A DNA stretch of 64,000 nucleotides from Tachypleus tridentatus (Eukaryota > Arthropoda > Merostomata > Xiphosura > Limulidae): positions 8,990,001-9,054,000 of the forward strand of contig NC_134830.1 of NCBI RefSeq assembly GCF_004210375.1. Reading direction: 5' to 3'. Below are positions 1 through 11,034 of the stretch, in pieces. The translations under genes and the position numbers were made by a program. The first letter of the stretch is position 1; the number at the start of each line of letters is the position of its first letter. The notes under the pieces were generated by a model. It had not been told where the DNA came from. It was given only the letters and a program-made list of their open reading frames with translations, and made no database searches.

Positions 1-2168
1 GAATCTGACGAGAAACGCCCGATGGTCAGACACGTAAAACGAGACGTCCCCAACCCGACGAACAGCAGCCCCGCCGAAGGCCAGGTGTCACATAGAACCT
101 GTCAAGGCGACAAGAAATGCCCTGACTGGTCCAGGTAGCCACAAAAGCAGACCAATGCAGTGCACGCCAGACATCGGAAAAGTCGAAATCCGACAGCACT
201 ACATGCAGAGACTGCATACACTGATCACCAGAAAGATGATCACCCCAATCTTGTCGAGGGGAGGATCCAAAACGCAGTTGAAGTTGCCACCACAGATGAT
301 ATCGGCCCGTGTAACCATGAACCTGTCCAAGCCCGACAAGAAGGCCTCCCGCTCCCCAGTCTGAACAGACACACAGACATTGACAAGCCGAATTTTACGA
401 CCCCCAGCAACAACATCAACGTACACCACCCACCCCTCAGCATCACAATGTGATGCGAGGATGGTCCCATTAAAATGCGGGTGGAAGAGGATCCCCACCA
501 CATGCAAACATGTAGAGCCAAACGACCAGGAGGCAAAGACAGGGTAATGGGATGAAAAAGAAAAGTGGTCCCTCTGATAGGCAAAATGGGTCTCTTGCAA
601 AAATATGGCATCAACTGCAAAGCAGTTGAATAGAGAGAACGCATAGAATTGCTTAGCAATGCTATGCATCCCCCGGGTGTTTAGAGTAATGCAAGAAAAA
701 CCCATCATCAAACAGAGGTCAAGAACTCAGTGTTGCTGCTGCTTCGACAAGGTAGATGGAGGCAGGGGGTGTGAGGCCTCTTGAGGCTACCTGACCCCAC
801 CCCCTCTTTGCAGCAGTGGCCGCTGACATCCGACCACCACTGCTGCATGCGAGACTTTCAGACCGAGGTCCAGCAACAAAGTGAGGCTACAAGGCCTCCG
901 CACCTCCCCACTGTCCTCACTCAGTCCAGACAGACAGGGAAGACTGGGGAAGCCCAGAAAACTCGGGAAAGCTGGGCGACGGCAGCTCGTCCAACGTCTG
1001 CATCTGTGCCTCAGGAGAGAGGGCTAAAACATCCACCATCCCCAGAGCCAAGGATCCGTCAGAACCTCCAGCCTCAGCAGTGCCAGCAGGGGAAGACTGA
1101 GGCTTCTTGGAGTCCCCAATAACCCCCACTGACCAAACCCAAACAGGGGCAGGATCCTCCTCAGAGGGACCCTCCCCAACACAAACAGGATTGGCAGAAT
1201 CGTGGATGCACACACAGCTCCCAACCCCCACACCACCCGACTGGGAGGCCAGAGCCCCCACAGAGGCAGGGGACGCCACAGGGCCACCCTGGCTGACCAG
1301 AACCCCCACAGGGGTCCCGTACAAACCAGGGCCCGAAGAATGGATCAAAGCCACCACAGAGACCCCCCACCCGAACAGCACCCGAAGCACCATCCACCAC
1401 TTCCCGGGCGGGCGAGACCAGGCCCCCTCAGAAGACCGAGGCTCCCCCTCCCCTGACACTGGAGGAATCAGGACAGGCGTCCCCTCGGGGACCCCACCCA
1501 CGGTCGCCGCGGGAGGACGAATGGCCACCCCAGCCTTCTTAGCCCAGGTCTTCTTAGGCCGTGAAACCGCCAGCAGCCACCGAGGCATACGTCGCCACAC
1601 GCCACGGGCAACGCGAGGGCGTGTGGCCACAACTACAAATAGTACATGCCACACTACAGGAATCTTCAACATGTCTGTAGGCCAGACATATCCCGCACCG
1701 CGGGGTCTGGCACTCAGCAAACACGTAGCCCTCGAGGCCACAGCGACGAATTCTCGGGTAATGGCACATTACCCGGAATCCGCTCACTGATATAAAGTTC
1801 GGAACTGGCGTCTTCATGTTCATACACACACACGTCGGTTCCCAGTGCACACATTCGGGCGCATCTGATGTGCTTCGTGTTCGACCTTTCTCATCTGCCC
1901 ATACGCCGATAATACGTCCTTGACGACGTCATGGGCCAACTCAAAAGGAACCGATCGGAAGGTGATCCACTTCACATTCTGTCCAGCCGGCTCCACAGGC
2001 ACACGCTCTCCCCCAAGGGAAAGTCTCCCTGGGCAAGCAGGCGACGGGCGAAAGCGGCCGACGCCAGCGTCGCCACATAACGCCCCTTGACAAAATGCTG
2101 CAAACACTCCACATGGCTACCCCCGTCAGCAGCATTCAAAGCGTCTAACAGACAACCTACCAGTTTTA
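1..2168 (-). mobile_element. LINE (Tx1/L1-like), 5' portion: ORF1 and APE endonuclease; continues beyond the window start
   Basis: Read on the minus strand, this is the 5' part of a non-LTR retrotransposon. ORF1 comes first (about 2168 to 917): an RRM-like stretch with VKWITFRSVPFELAHDVV, then two zinc-knuckle-like Cys/His groups (RCGICLAYRHVEDSC and CTICSCGHTPSRC), then a Pro/Gly/Ser-rich tail. Next is an apurinic endonuclease domain (711 to 1) with TLNTRGM, the catalytic-Glu motif FLQETH, a GGNFNCVLDP box where GDFN is usual, RLDRFYV, and SDHRAFLV at the very edge. Reverse transcriptase would lie outside the window. ORF1 changes frame near 1975 and near 1850, and the endonuclease changes frame near 220, so this copy is dead. 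The ORF1 layout fits Tx1/L1-type elements; the clade call is tentative without the reverse transcriptase. Confidence 0.75.
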
Positions 2169-3240
2169 TGAAAATAATTACCACCACCAAGCATGTTGCT
2201 GATACAATCCTACATAATGGCTGTTATTACCATATTTTTCATTTTAGTGCCGAACGCCCCCGACGTCGCCCAACTAATCCGAGAGCACCCAAACCACCTG
2301 AACACGTGTCACAACCTATAACTTCATCATATACGCCTGCCGACCGACCTGAATTAAACCACCTGGAGCATCAGAAGACTAGTAACAAATCGTGCCAGAC
2401 CACACCTCTCGTTCCTAGTTCCACCACCTCGACTCAGACACAAACCACGCGTCCGACAACTAAAGCCGCCTCGGTTCAAACCGAACCCAAGTCCACAAGT
2501 ACCAAGTCATCTCAATCTTTAATTAAAAGAAGACTAAATTAAGCCTGTCCAGACCAGTGCAGAACCACCAAGCCCAGAAACGCCATCTGAAATTTCACCT
2601 GTGAGAAGGTCACTAAAACAGAGTCGAGCTAATTTGAGACGAATTTTCTCCGCAGAACTTGCCAACCCGACAGCACCACCAGAACCAATCTTTGTCACTT
2701 GTGATTATCGTGAACGTGCTAACCCAACAGAACCACCAGAAACAACCTTTATCTCTTATGATGATTACGTTTATTAATTATGATTTTTTTTTTTTTCTGT
2801 GATTATTAACCCTGACTTTCTTTCCTTACAGCTACCATCGGGCACGATCTGGGTAATTTATTCGGAGCCCAGGTCGTGAAAGTGGGTTTTATCGGGGTAC
2901 TCCCGTTTCCCCCCACACCTAATCCTTAAGCATTGGATCCATAGATCCCCGCTTGGGCACTTTGATCCATCGATTCATGCCCGGCCCTGAACTGGCCCGT
3001 TTGGTTGTTGTTTGTATTTATCCGACCTGCTTCTCGTCGTATTTCTCCGTCTCTCTTCTTGGGTGGGATTTGCTTTGCCTTCGCCTTGTTGCCCGCCACG
3101 CTCACCAGACAAGCATTTGCATGTGTTAAATCAATCCATTAATCTGTCTATCAGTGTTATCCACAAACGCTATTATTTTATAAATTCCAATCTGCTGCGG
3201 GGTTGAAGGAGGACTAGTTAGTCTTCGAGCACCCCAGGGG
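2169..3240 (+). mobile_element. 5'-truncated LINE remnant: ORF1-like tail followed directly by a structured 3' UTR
   Basis: A plus-strand reading frame runs from about 2169 to 2542 (HVADTILHNGCYYHIF, then a Pro/Thr/Ser-rich tail). It resumes after a one-step frame change and ends at a TAA at 2774-2776. A T-rich spacer follows, then a 3' UTR with a hairpin (2843-2853 pairing with 2868-2878) and a block running from AAAGTGGGTTTT to CCCCCCAC at about 2878-2918. The same hairpin-plus-block module follows ORF2 of the LINE at 55-58 kb, which links the two families. No reverse transcriptase lies between the ORF1-like part and the 3' UTR, so this is either an ORF1-only element or a copy that lost ORF2. 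It abuts the oppositely oriented LINE on its left. Confidence 0.55.
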
Positions 3241-3287
3241 ATTAATGTTTCTTAGGAAATATTAATTTTACACTAAAACACCTACAG

Positions 3288-3323
<36 letters not shown>

Positions 3324-3672
3324 TAGCGAAGCCGCGGGCACCTCAAGATGGAAGGACCGCGGCCGAGGAGAATGCGGACGGATGGTCGTAGACATTCCGA
3401 CCGCAATAGTACACTACCAAACACACTTTAATGCGTAAAAACCGTGAAACACAACAATTAAGAGCAATACTTTAAATACGAGAGACAAGTTTCACTAGAC
3501 AAGAAAATAATGAAAACGACGTCTTACCAACAATGCAGATTTGAAATTTACTTACAACAATAAACTTTACAAAATGGCATGACATTAACGATATACAATG
3601 CAAAAAAACAACAACAAATATACACAACATTAACCATATACAATGCAAGAAAGCATAAATATATACAACATT
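3241..3672. repeat. Microsatellite (TA)n(GA)n and unassigned spacer
   Basis: A TA run (3288-3305) passes directly into a GA run (3306-3323). It is followed by an unusually GC- and CpG-rich patch of about 90 bases (3324-3415), then AT-rich sequence up to the outer edge of the inverted repeat. I recognise no gene here. Confidence 0.7.
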
Positions 3673-4326
3673 GGATCTGTAAAGATTTTGCTGCCCAGAT
3701 TACTTTGAATTTGCATGTGTAAGATTTACTGCTGCACATTTATTTTAATATCTACGTTTTGTTTCCGTTTGATGCATGTGACGTATATTGTTAAATGTGT
3801 ATTACACGTCTCACCTATTCTCTAATTTGTAGATGATTCTTGAGGGTAAGATTCAACAATATTCCTTTTACAAAAACACCAACATGTTTTCGAACATTGT
3901 TGAACATTATGGAATCTCACATTAAAATCAGGTGTATCAACAAAGAATAAATTTCCTGTTTATAAAGGTTCATGGATGATTTAGTTCCAGAACAGATATA
4001 AGACTCAGTATTCTTTGTAAGGTTATAAAAGTGTTGTATATAAATTATTAGGTATGATAATTATTATAAGTTGTATTGTTGTTTGTATATCAAAATATTT
4101 TTATATTAAGAAAGAAAACTGGGTTTCAATTTTGTTGGCAAATATAAATTTGATAAATAATGAAATTCAAATATGTAACATAAGTAATAATAAACTGGAG
4201 ACTTCTCCAAGATAAATTATTACATGTATGGGTATGCAAGTATTCTTATTCAAAACGAAATACATAAACACTTCAATTCTGAAAATCTTTCAGCGTCAAA
4301 ACTTTCTACAGTTTGGGATTGATCGG

Positions 4327-5506
4327 TTTGGTTTGTTTTGAATTTTGTGCAAAGATACACGAGGGCTATCTGCACTAGCCGTTCCTAGTTTAGCAGTGTA
4401 AGACTAACGGAAAGGCAGCTCGTCCTCACCATCCACTGCCAACTCTTGGGCTACACTTTTCCAACAAACAGTGGGATTGATCATCATATTACGAGGTCTG
4501 TTCAAAAAACACGCGGACTGTTTGAATTGCGCGGCTCCAGTTGATTCCAGGGGAATCCGCTTGGTGTCGCTAGGTTCGCACATATCAGCTGATTACGACG
4601 CCATTTCCCGATTGCAGATATCTTCATTTGTGCATTAACTACGCGGTTTTAAGTGAAGTGCGATTTTTTCGTTTGGCGGATTTCAGAATGAATGACCTGA
4701 AGGAGCAACGACTTGCTGTGAAATTTTGTGTTAAACTTGAAAAACCTGCGACTGAAACTTTTGCTATGCTTAACACGGCTTACGGTGATGTTGCTATGAA
4801 GCGTACGGCATGTTTCAAGTGGCATGAACGTTTTATGGATGGTCGACAGTCCATTGAAGATGATGAGCGTCCTGGACGTCCTTCCACGTCAACTGACGAC
4901 CCACACGTCGACAAAATCAACACCCTGGTGCGGGCAAATCGACGTCTGACTGTCAGGGAGCTTGCTGAAGAGTGTGGGATATCAGTTGGATCTTGTTACG
5001 AGATTTTGACCGAAAAATTGAAAATGCACCGCGTTGCTGCGAAATTTGTGCCTCAGAACTCGTGAGTTTTTGGCCAAACACTCGATCACCGTTCTTCCCC
5101 ACCCTCCCTTCTCACCTGACGTTGCTCCTTGCGATTTTTTCTTGTTCCCCAAACTCAAAAGATCCTTGAAAGGAAGAAGATTTGAGATGATTCCCGAGAT
5201 TAAGGCAAATGCGACGAAGAAGCTGGTGGACATTACAAAAAAGCGTACCAGGACTGTTTCAACAAGTGAAAACACCGTTGGGATAAGTGTGTGCGTTGGG
5301 GAGGAGAGTACTTTGAAGGGGTCCCAGACCTGTAACTTCTCAATAAAGTACATTTTTTTTTATGACGTTAGTTCGCGTATTTTTTGAACATCCCTCGTAT
5401 AATTCCCCCACAGATGAAACAGTGAACATGTTTGGTGTGACGAAGATTCAAACCAGTGATCCTTGGATTACAAGTCGAATGCTTTAATCATCTGGCCATG
5501 CCAGGC
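4327..5506 (-). mobile_element. tRNA-derived SINE (family A) split by a mariner
   Basis: The tail half (4327-4489, with ACGAGGGCTATCTGCACTAG) and the tRNA-like head (5400-5506, ending GGCCATGCCAGGC read on plus) are two parts of one minus-strand SINE. They are interrupted by the mariner at 4492-5397. The same SINE family occurs elsewhere in the window at 20939, 30198, 35590 and 36813, and without the mariner at 5754. Confidence 0.85.
4492..5397 (+). mobile_element. Internally deleted mariner transposon, left-arm copy
   Basis: The element has terminal inverted repeats of about 28 bp (left CGAGGTCTGTTCAAAAAACA; right end reads CGAGGGATGTTCAAAAAATA in reverse complement) and is flanked by TA on both sides. 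The reading frame beginning at 4688 (MNDLKEQRLAVKF) encodes the N-terminal helix-turn-helix region of a mariner transposase, including a second HTH around LTVRELAEECGISVGSCYEI. It then jumps to the C-terminal part, FSPDVAPCDFFLFPKLK, which holds the third catalytic Asp. The first two catalytic Asp residues and the intervening region are absent, so the element is about 0.9 kb instead of about 1.3 kb and cannot be autonomous. Confidence 0.9.
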
Positions 5507-5753
5507 TTCTCATATTGACTGCATAGATTTACTAAGCAAGTGACAAAATGGTCTTCCAAAACAAAGTGAACAAGATGTTTAGCTTAGGTATCCACTATAA
5601 ATTGTTATGGATAATCTTATTGTTAAATTGATATTATTTTTGTACATAGAAAATTCATGATAAAGCTGCATTTCAATTTTTTTTAATAATTAGTTGTGAA
5701 TTTTGTACAAGTCTTAATTAGAAGCAAAGCTATTAATTATTATTTTGATACAA

Positions 5754-5973
5754 GTTTGTTTGAAATTCTGTGCAAAGATACACGAGGGCTATCTGTGCTA
5801 GCTGTCCATAATTTAGCAGTGCAAGACTAGAAGGAAAGAAACTAGCCATCACCACCCACTGCCAACTCTTCAACTACTCTTTTAACAATAAATAGTGGGA
5901 TTGACTGTCACATTATAATTCCCCATGGCTGAAAAGGTGAGAATGTTTGTTGTAATGGGGGGATTCAATCCAT
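5754..5973 (-). mobile_element. tRNA-derived SINE (family A), head-truncated
   Basis: The tail and body (ACGAGGGCTATCTGTGCTAG, CACCACCCACTGCCAACTCT, GGGATTGACTGTCACATTAT) match the other family A copies. The tRNA-like head is missing or unrecognisable beyond 5973. The same truncated copy is present in the right arm at 52110-52327. Confidence 0.85.
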
Positions 5974-6460
5974 TTTATACAAGTAAATTATCAATGTATA
6001 TAAAGACTAATTTATTTATTGATTAATTAATATATGACATTGGTGGATTAAAAAATGAAAACCAATTTGTTTGTTTAATGTCAGGAACTTCATCAAAAAT
6101 CATGTGAAACTGGTGACATGTTGTCAAACAGTAATCGCAGGCTTCTTATGTTTACAGTTAACCAGTCAATCTCCTCACCTTGATTATGATGTTTTATTTT
6201 ATAACAAGACATGTAACTCATGATACCTAATTGCCTTTTATGAGACATGTTTTTATATGAATTGAATGATCAAAACACGCACCTGACCGTTTGGAATCGG
6301 ATATAGTCAGAACTGTGTTCTTACTGTGCAAACCTTTCCTAACTTAATATGCATTTTTATTATATAAAAAATATTTATGGGAAAAATAATGATCATTAAT
6401 CTTATTAATAAAACATGGAAAATACTGTTATAAGCTGTATTTTTGAAGTTCTAATTTGTT

Positions 6461-7216
6461 TGTTTGAGGGAGATGTAGGTTGTAATGGTGACCTAAACTT
6501 GAAAGGCTTAGAACACCTAGAAAGTTCGAAAGGAATTTGACGTCAGATTTCCTAATACATTCTACGGGTAGATTATAAATACACGGTTTGATGAAACATT
6601 AAAATGATATTTAAGGAGATCATGAGGTCTTCCTTGTCAATGCAGCAAATAAGTCAGTTTTCATTTCAACTACAGAGTTGAGGTGTTTTTTTTTAAAAAC
6701 ATTTGCATACAATTTATTATACACCCCAAAACAAAAGGTAACAGTGTCATTTGTACACTTGGCCTACAAGTTACCAGTGTTTAAAGTTGTATAGGTTAAG
6801 AAACAAATAAACTAACTCATCCTTTGCACCAGATAATTAAAAAGAACCTACCAACAAAATAATAGTGCTACAAGAGTGGTGCCAGAAGTGGTATTATTTT
6901 GGTGAAAAACAAAGCCTTGACTAAACATTAACTTTCATTCAAGATAACCACAATCACAAAAAGATAGTGCATTTAAATAAGAAAAAGAATGAATAAATTA
7001 GGGGAGAGAAGAAATAGAAACTAAAAAAAAAATCAGAAAAATAGTGTTAGAAATTAGAATATAGATAATTAATACAAAGATTAACACAAGAGAAATTTAA
7101 ATTAACAAAAAGACATCTTAAAATCTTTTAGAACTTTCTAGTTGTTCTAGGTCTATCTTATTAAATATTTTGATCTTAACATGACATCATATAACCCACA
7201 TCTCCTTATAACAGCC
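6461..7216. mobile_element. Fossil LTR-retrotransposon pieces (Gypsy-like LTR), left arm
   Basis: A plus-strand LTR-like segment spans about 6461-6872. It has a TATA-like GATTATAAATACACGG, an AATAAA-type signal, and at 6877 a primer-binding-site-like TGGTGCCAGAAGTGG. A shorter, related LTR-like segment lies in the opposite orientation at about 7124-7216. No internal coding region remains. This is an old, broken relic, present in both arms of the inverted duplication. Confidence 0.5.
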
Positions 7217-7965
7217 AAACAAATTACAGTACCGAAAATATAGCTTATAAGAATATGTGTATGGTAAATAAAATGTATACATCATCATTTAAAACTTTTT
7301 TAATAAAAACATGATTAACGGAGGCTTTTTCACTATGTAAATTTTCGTTAATAGAAGAACGATCTGAAGTTTCCCTAAATTATATTTAAGTTAGTTTATC
7401 ACATCTTACCAGTGTGATATTTTATAGAAGCTAGCACTGCCAATAATTTACTAGTTCCAACATAATCTAGGATGAAGCACATTATGGTGGATAAGGTATT
7501 TTTCCAAAACAAGAAAATATACTTTTGCAATAATTTCAGGTGACAATATATACAGTACACACAATATTTAATGTAAAAGAAAGTTACCTTGAAGTTACTG
7601 GAAGAAAAGAAATGATTAAAGGCAGTTAATCATTACTCAAAGTAACAATAAAAGTATCCACTGGAATTAGAAATATTCTGGACAATTTTAGAAGGAAATC
7701 TGTAAACAAGAAACTAGTTTCCATGATCAATATTGTTATAAAAAATTACAATGAAGAAGAATTTGGCAGTATTCAAAACTTTCTTTTTTAAAGAAATTCA
7801 TTAGGTAAGGTCAAGTTATTTATTTTATTAATACATTTAGTTTAATATCACAGTGACCTCTAACAAGATTTATTGTGATAACAGATTGTTTTATATTTAA
7901 TATTGTAGTATCCCATGATATAACATTTTTAAGACGTTTTTGGTGTAAAATCACAAAAAGCAGGT

Positions 7966-8782
7966 AATTGAAGTAACTAATGGCAAATTGTGCATTACAA
8001 ACTTTATATTTGTGAAACTCTGATCTTTATTGTGTGAAACAGTTTTAACTGAGACAGGTAAACTTGGTGAATTTTGTTTACGGGAGACAGTAAAACAATT
8101 ACAAATATATTCACAAAAGGCTTGAAACTTTTATGCACTGAAAGAGATCCTCCCAATCTATCTTGGTAAGTTTCTCTGCAGTAATGCACAGTTATGTTAC
8201 TGAAATCTAAGTTATATAAAAATCCAATTTAAAATGCATCAGAAGCTTTCAGAAAATTATCTGAATTTGTATTTTCAATGTGTCCTTGGAAGAAAAAAAA
8301 ATTGTCTTATTGCACTTTAATATGCAATTATAATTTTCTTTATGAAGGATAAAAGTCCTTTGAGAAATTTAACTCAAATCAAATAGTTTCTTGATCACTT
8401 AACTTAACATTTGTTGAAATGGCATATTTAAAAGGTAAGCAATGGTACCAGTGCCACAGTTATTTTTAGATACACAATAAAAAGTATGTTTAATATTTCA
8501 TAAGTGAAACTGGTAAACCTTCTTGAGCTTGAGGGCAAATATTCTGTAAATGTGATACGAAATTTCAAACTCACAAGGCATGTGCATGTGTACAAAAGCA
8601 TGAGGGGGGCCCATAGCAAATCTGTACATACAATGTACAATGGCATACTGCCTCAGTCAGAATATAAAATGTTCTTTTGAGGTGGGTAGGATGTGGAAAC
8701 CTGCTCTGTTGAGGATCACATGAGCACTGGTATATGTATCCCCCCTAATCTAGAACAATCCAATATGATAAACAACTGTAAA
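7966..8782. other. Unassigned AT-rich spacer
   Basis: No gene, SINE or transposon end was recognised between the inner edge of the left arm and the minisatellite. Confidence 0.5.
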
Positions 8783-9788
8783 GTAAAGACATTACTCAAA
8801 AAAGGGATGACTTTATGTTCCCTTGTGTAAAGACATTACTCAAAAGGGATGACTTTATGTTCCCTTGTGTAAAGACATTACTCAAAAGGGATGACTTTAT
8901 GTTCCCTTGTGTAAAGACATTACTCAAAAGGGATGACTTTATGTTCCCTTGTGTAAAGACATTACTCAAAAGGGATGACTTTATGTTCCCTTGTGTAAAG
9001 ACATTACTCAAAAGGGATGACTTTATGTTCCCTTGTGTAAAGACATTACTCAAAGGGATGACTTTATGTTCCCTTGTGTAAAGACATTACTCATTAAAAG
9101 GGATGACTTTATGTTCCCTTGTGTAAAGACATTACTCAAAGGGATGACTTTATGTTCCCTTGTGTAAAGACATTACTCAAAGGGATGACTTTATGTTCCC
9201 TTGTGTAAAGACATTACTCAAAGGGATGACTTTATGTTCCCTTGTGTAAAGACATTACTCAAAGGGATGACTTTATGTTCCCTTGTGTAAAGACATTACT
9301 CAAAGGGATGACTTTATGTTCCCTTGTGTAAAGACATTACTCAAAGGGATGACTTTATGTTCCCTTGTGTAAAGACATTACTCAAAAGGGATGACTTTAT
9401 GTTCCCTTGTGTAAAGACATTACTCAAAAGGGATGACTTTATGTTCCCTTGTGTAAAGACATTACTCAAAAGGGATGACTTTATGTTCCCTTGTGTAAAG
9501 ACATTACTCAAAAGGGATGACTTTATGTTCCCTTGTGTAAAGACATTACTCAAAAGGGATGACTTTATGTTCCCTTGTGTAAAGACATTACTCAAAAGGG
9601 ATGACTTTATGTTCCCTTGTGTAAAGACATTACTCAAAAGGGATGACTTTATGTTCCCTTGTGTAAAGACATTACTCAAAAGGGATGACTTTATGTTCCC
9701 TTGTGTAAAGACATTACTCAAAAGGGATGACTTTATGTTCCCTTGTGTAAAGACATTACTCAAAAGGGATGACTTTATGTTCCCTTGT
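8783..9788. repeat. Minisatellite, unit about 42 bp, roughly 24 copies
   Basis: This is a head-to-tail array of a unit that contains GTAAAGACATTACTCAAAAG followed by GGATGACTTTATGTTCCCTTGT. Copies are nearly identical. They fall into blocks that differ by one A: CAAAAGGG units at both ends (42 bp) and CAAAGGG units in the middle (41 bp). One copy near 9090 reads ATTAAAAGGG. Because 42 is a multiple of 3, both strands stay open by chance, giving a 14-residue periodic translation that is not taken as coding. Confidence 0.97.
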
Positions 9789-11034
9789 AGTTAAGGTTTC
9801 TTAATATCTTCATCTTACTACAGTTGGCCTGATGATGAGCTTGGAAAAACATAATCCAGATTCAAAAGTATTATGCAGAAGACAGATGAACTTCAGTTGG
9901 AACATTTGTTTTATTCACTCACTTCTATAACAGTCTGCATTTAACATCCTACACACAATTTTGTGTCTTCAAAATAAATTATACAAATAGTATGAAGATA
10001 TTTTTTTTTTATTTTATAGATGTCTAAAGAAATATTTTGATATATACAATAATTTGTCAAATATATAAGAAAACTGCTACAAGTTCTTAAAGTAGGATAA
10101 GAACTTAAAATCAGTGTTAACATTCTTATGTGAAGAAACTGTTGCAGAGTCAGACATTTTTTTTGTAATATTATTATTATTAAAATTAATACAATTCTGA
10201 AATTTTGTGAAAATTAAACAAAACTTGAAATCAGCTCAATGTAGAAGTTCAACCTATCATAGGTTTTATCATAACACATCAAGCACTTTGTAGGTTTTTA
10301 CCATTAATTGACACCACAGTTTTATTCAGATACATAAACTAAAGTGTAATGCAAGAAACACTAATCAGATGAATCGATTCAACAAGTATGATAATTTTTT
10401 TTTTAAATGATCAAGAGAATCTTTATCTGCAAGAGAAAAAGTTAATTCACTCTAAATGTTGGACTTCATGAAATGGTTACTTTACCACACAAAAGCACCA
10501 GAGGGCAGTACAAATACACCCTCAATACAACTAGTTCAGGAATGAAATTCGATAACTCAAAATTTATTTGACAATACTGAAAATTAAAAAAAAGAAAAAA
10601 GCATATATTTCAAAGCTGTATAATATTTAATATATATTATTATAGCTACTCAGGGAAACAACAAATGTATGTGCATTAGGTAATTCACAAGCTGAACTAA
10701 TATCACCAACACCCATGTTCAATGTCTTAAGAATATTCATTAGTACGAGCCAGATAGATCTGAAAGATTTCACTATTATTGCACATTCTCATCTTCCAGG
10801 ATGAAAAAGTAAAATTTGATCTTTATTAAATTACTGTGTAAAAGTAAAAAATAAGCAATTTATTTACAAGCATCGAAAGATTTGGTCAAAAATAAAAAAA
10901 ACAATTTATGTGGGCACACATTTTCTTCTGGTAATTCTTTGTAGTTATTCCTTACAGAAATGTAATCATACCATTCTGCGTTTACTTACAGAAATGTAAT
11001 CATACCATTCTGCGTTTACTTTAAAACATAAGAT
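9789..11034 (-). other. 3' flank / probable 3' UTR of DDX19
   Basis: This is AT-rich sequence downstream of the DDX19 stop. On the minus strand an AATAAA hexamer at 10827-10822 lies about 210 bases past the stop and is a candidate polyadenylation signal. A 34-bp tandem duplication sits at 10951-11018. Nothing else was recognised. Confidence 0.4.
10951..11018. repeat. 34-bp perfect tandem duplication in the DDX19 3' UTR
   Basis: Two adjacent copies of a 34-base unit that begins CTTACAGAAATGTAATCATA lie 17 bases beyond the DDX19 stop codon. Confidence 0.9.

Larger units (their letters stand above)
3673..7965 (+). repeat. Left arm of a 4.3-kb inverted duplication
   Basis: This segment reappears in reverse complement at about 50110-54412. 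Matching is close to continuous, with scattered substitutions and small indels; stretches compared by eye look about 95% identical or better. The outer edge lies at GGATCTGTAA (3673) and its partner at 54412. The inner edge fades around 7965. Both arms share a SINE carrying the same nested mariner, a second SINE, and an LTR fossil, so the arms were copied after those insertions. Confidence 0.9.

Noticed and set aside
8783-9788. CRISPR-like array of direct repeats
   Set aside because: The copies are contiguous with no variable spacers, and the DNA is eukaryotic; this is a minisatellite.
8796-9794. Long open frames on both strands with 14-residue repeats
   Set aside because: They arise because the minisatellite unit is 42 bp, a multiple of three, and has no stop in these frames; there is no splice context or protein-like composition.
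9825-9850. Hammerhead-like CTGATGATGAGC...GGAAAAAC
   Set aside because: The core is incomplete and no flanking stems could be drawn; a chance match is likely.
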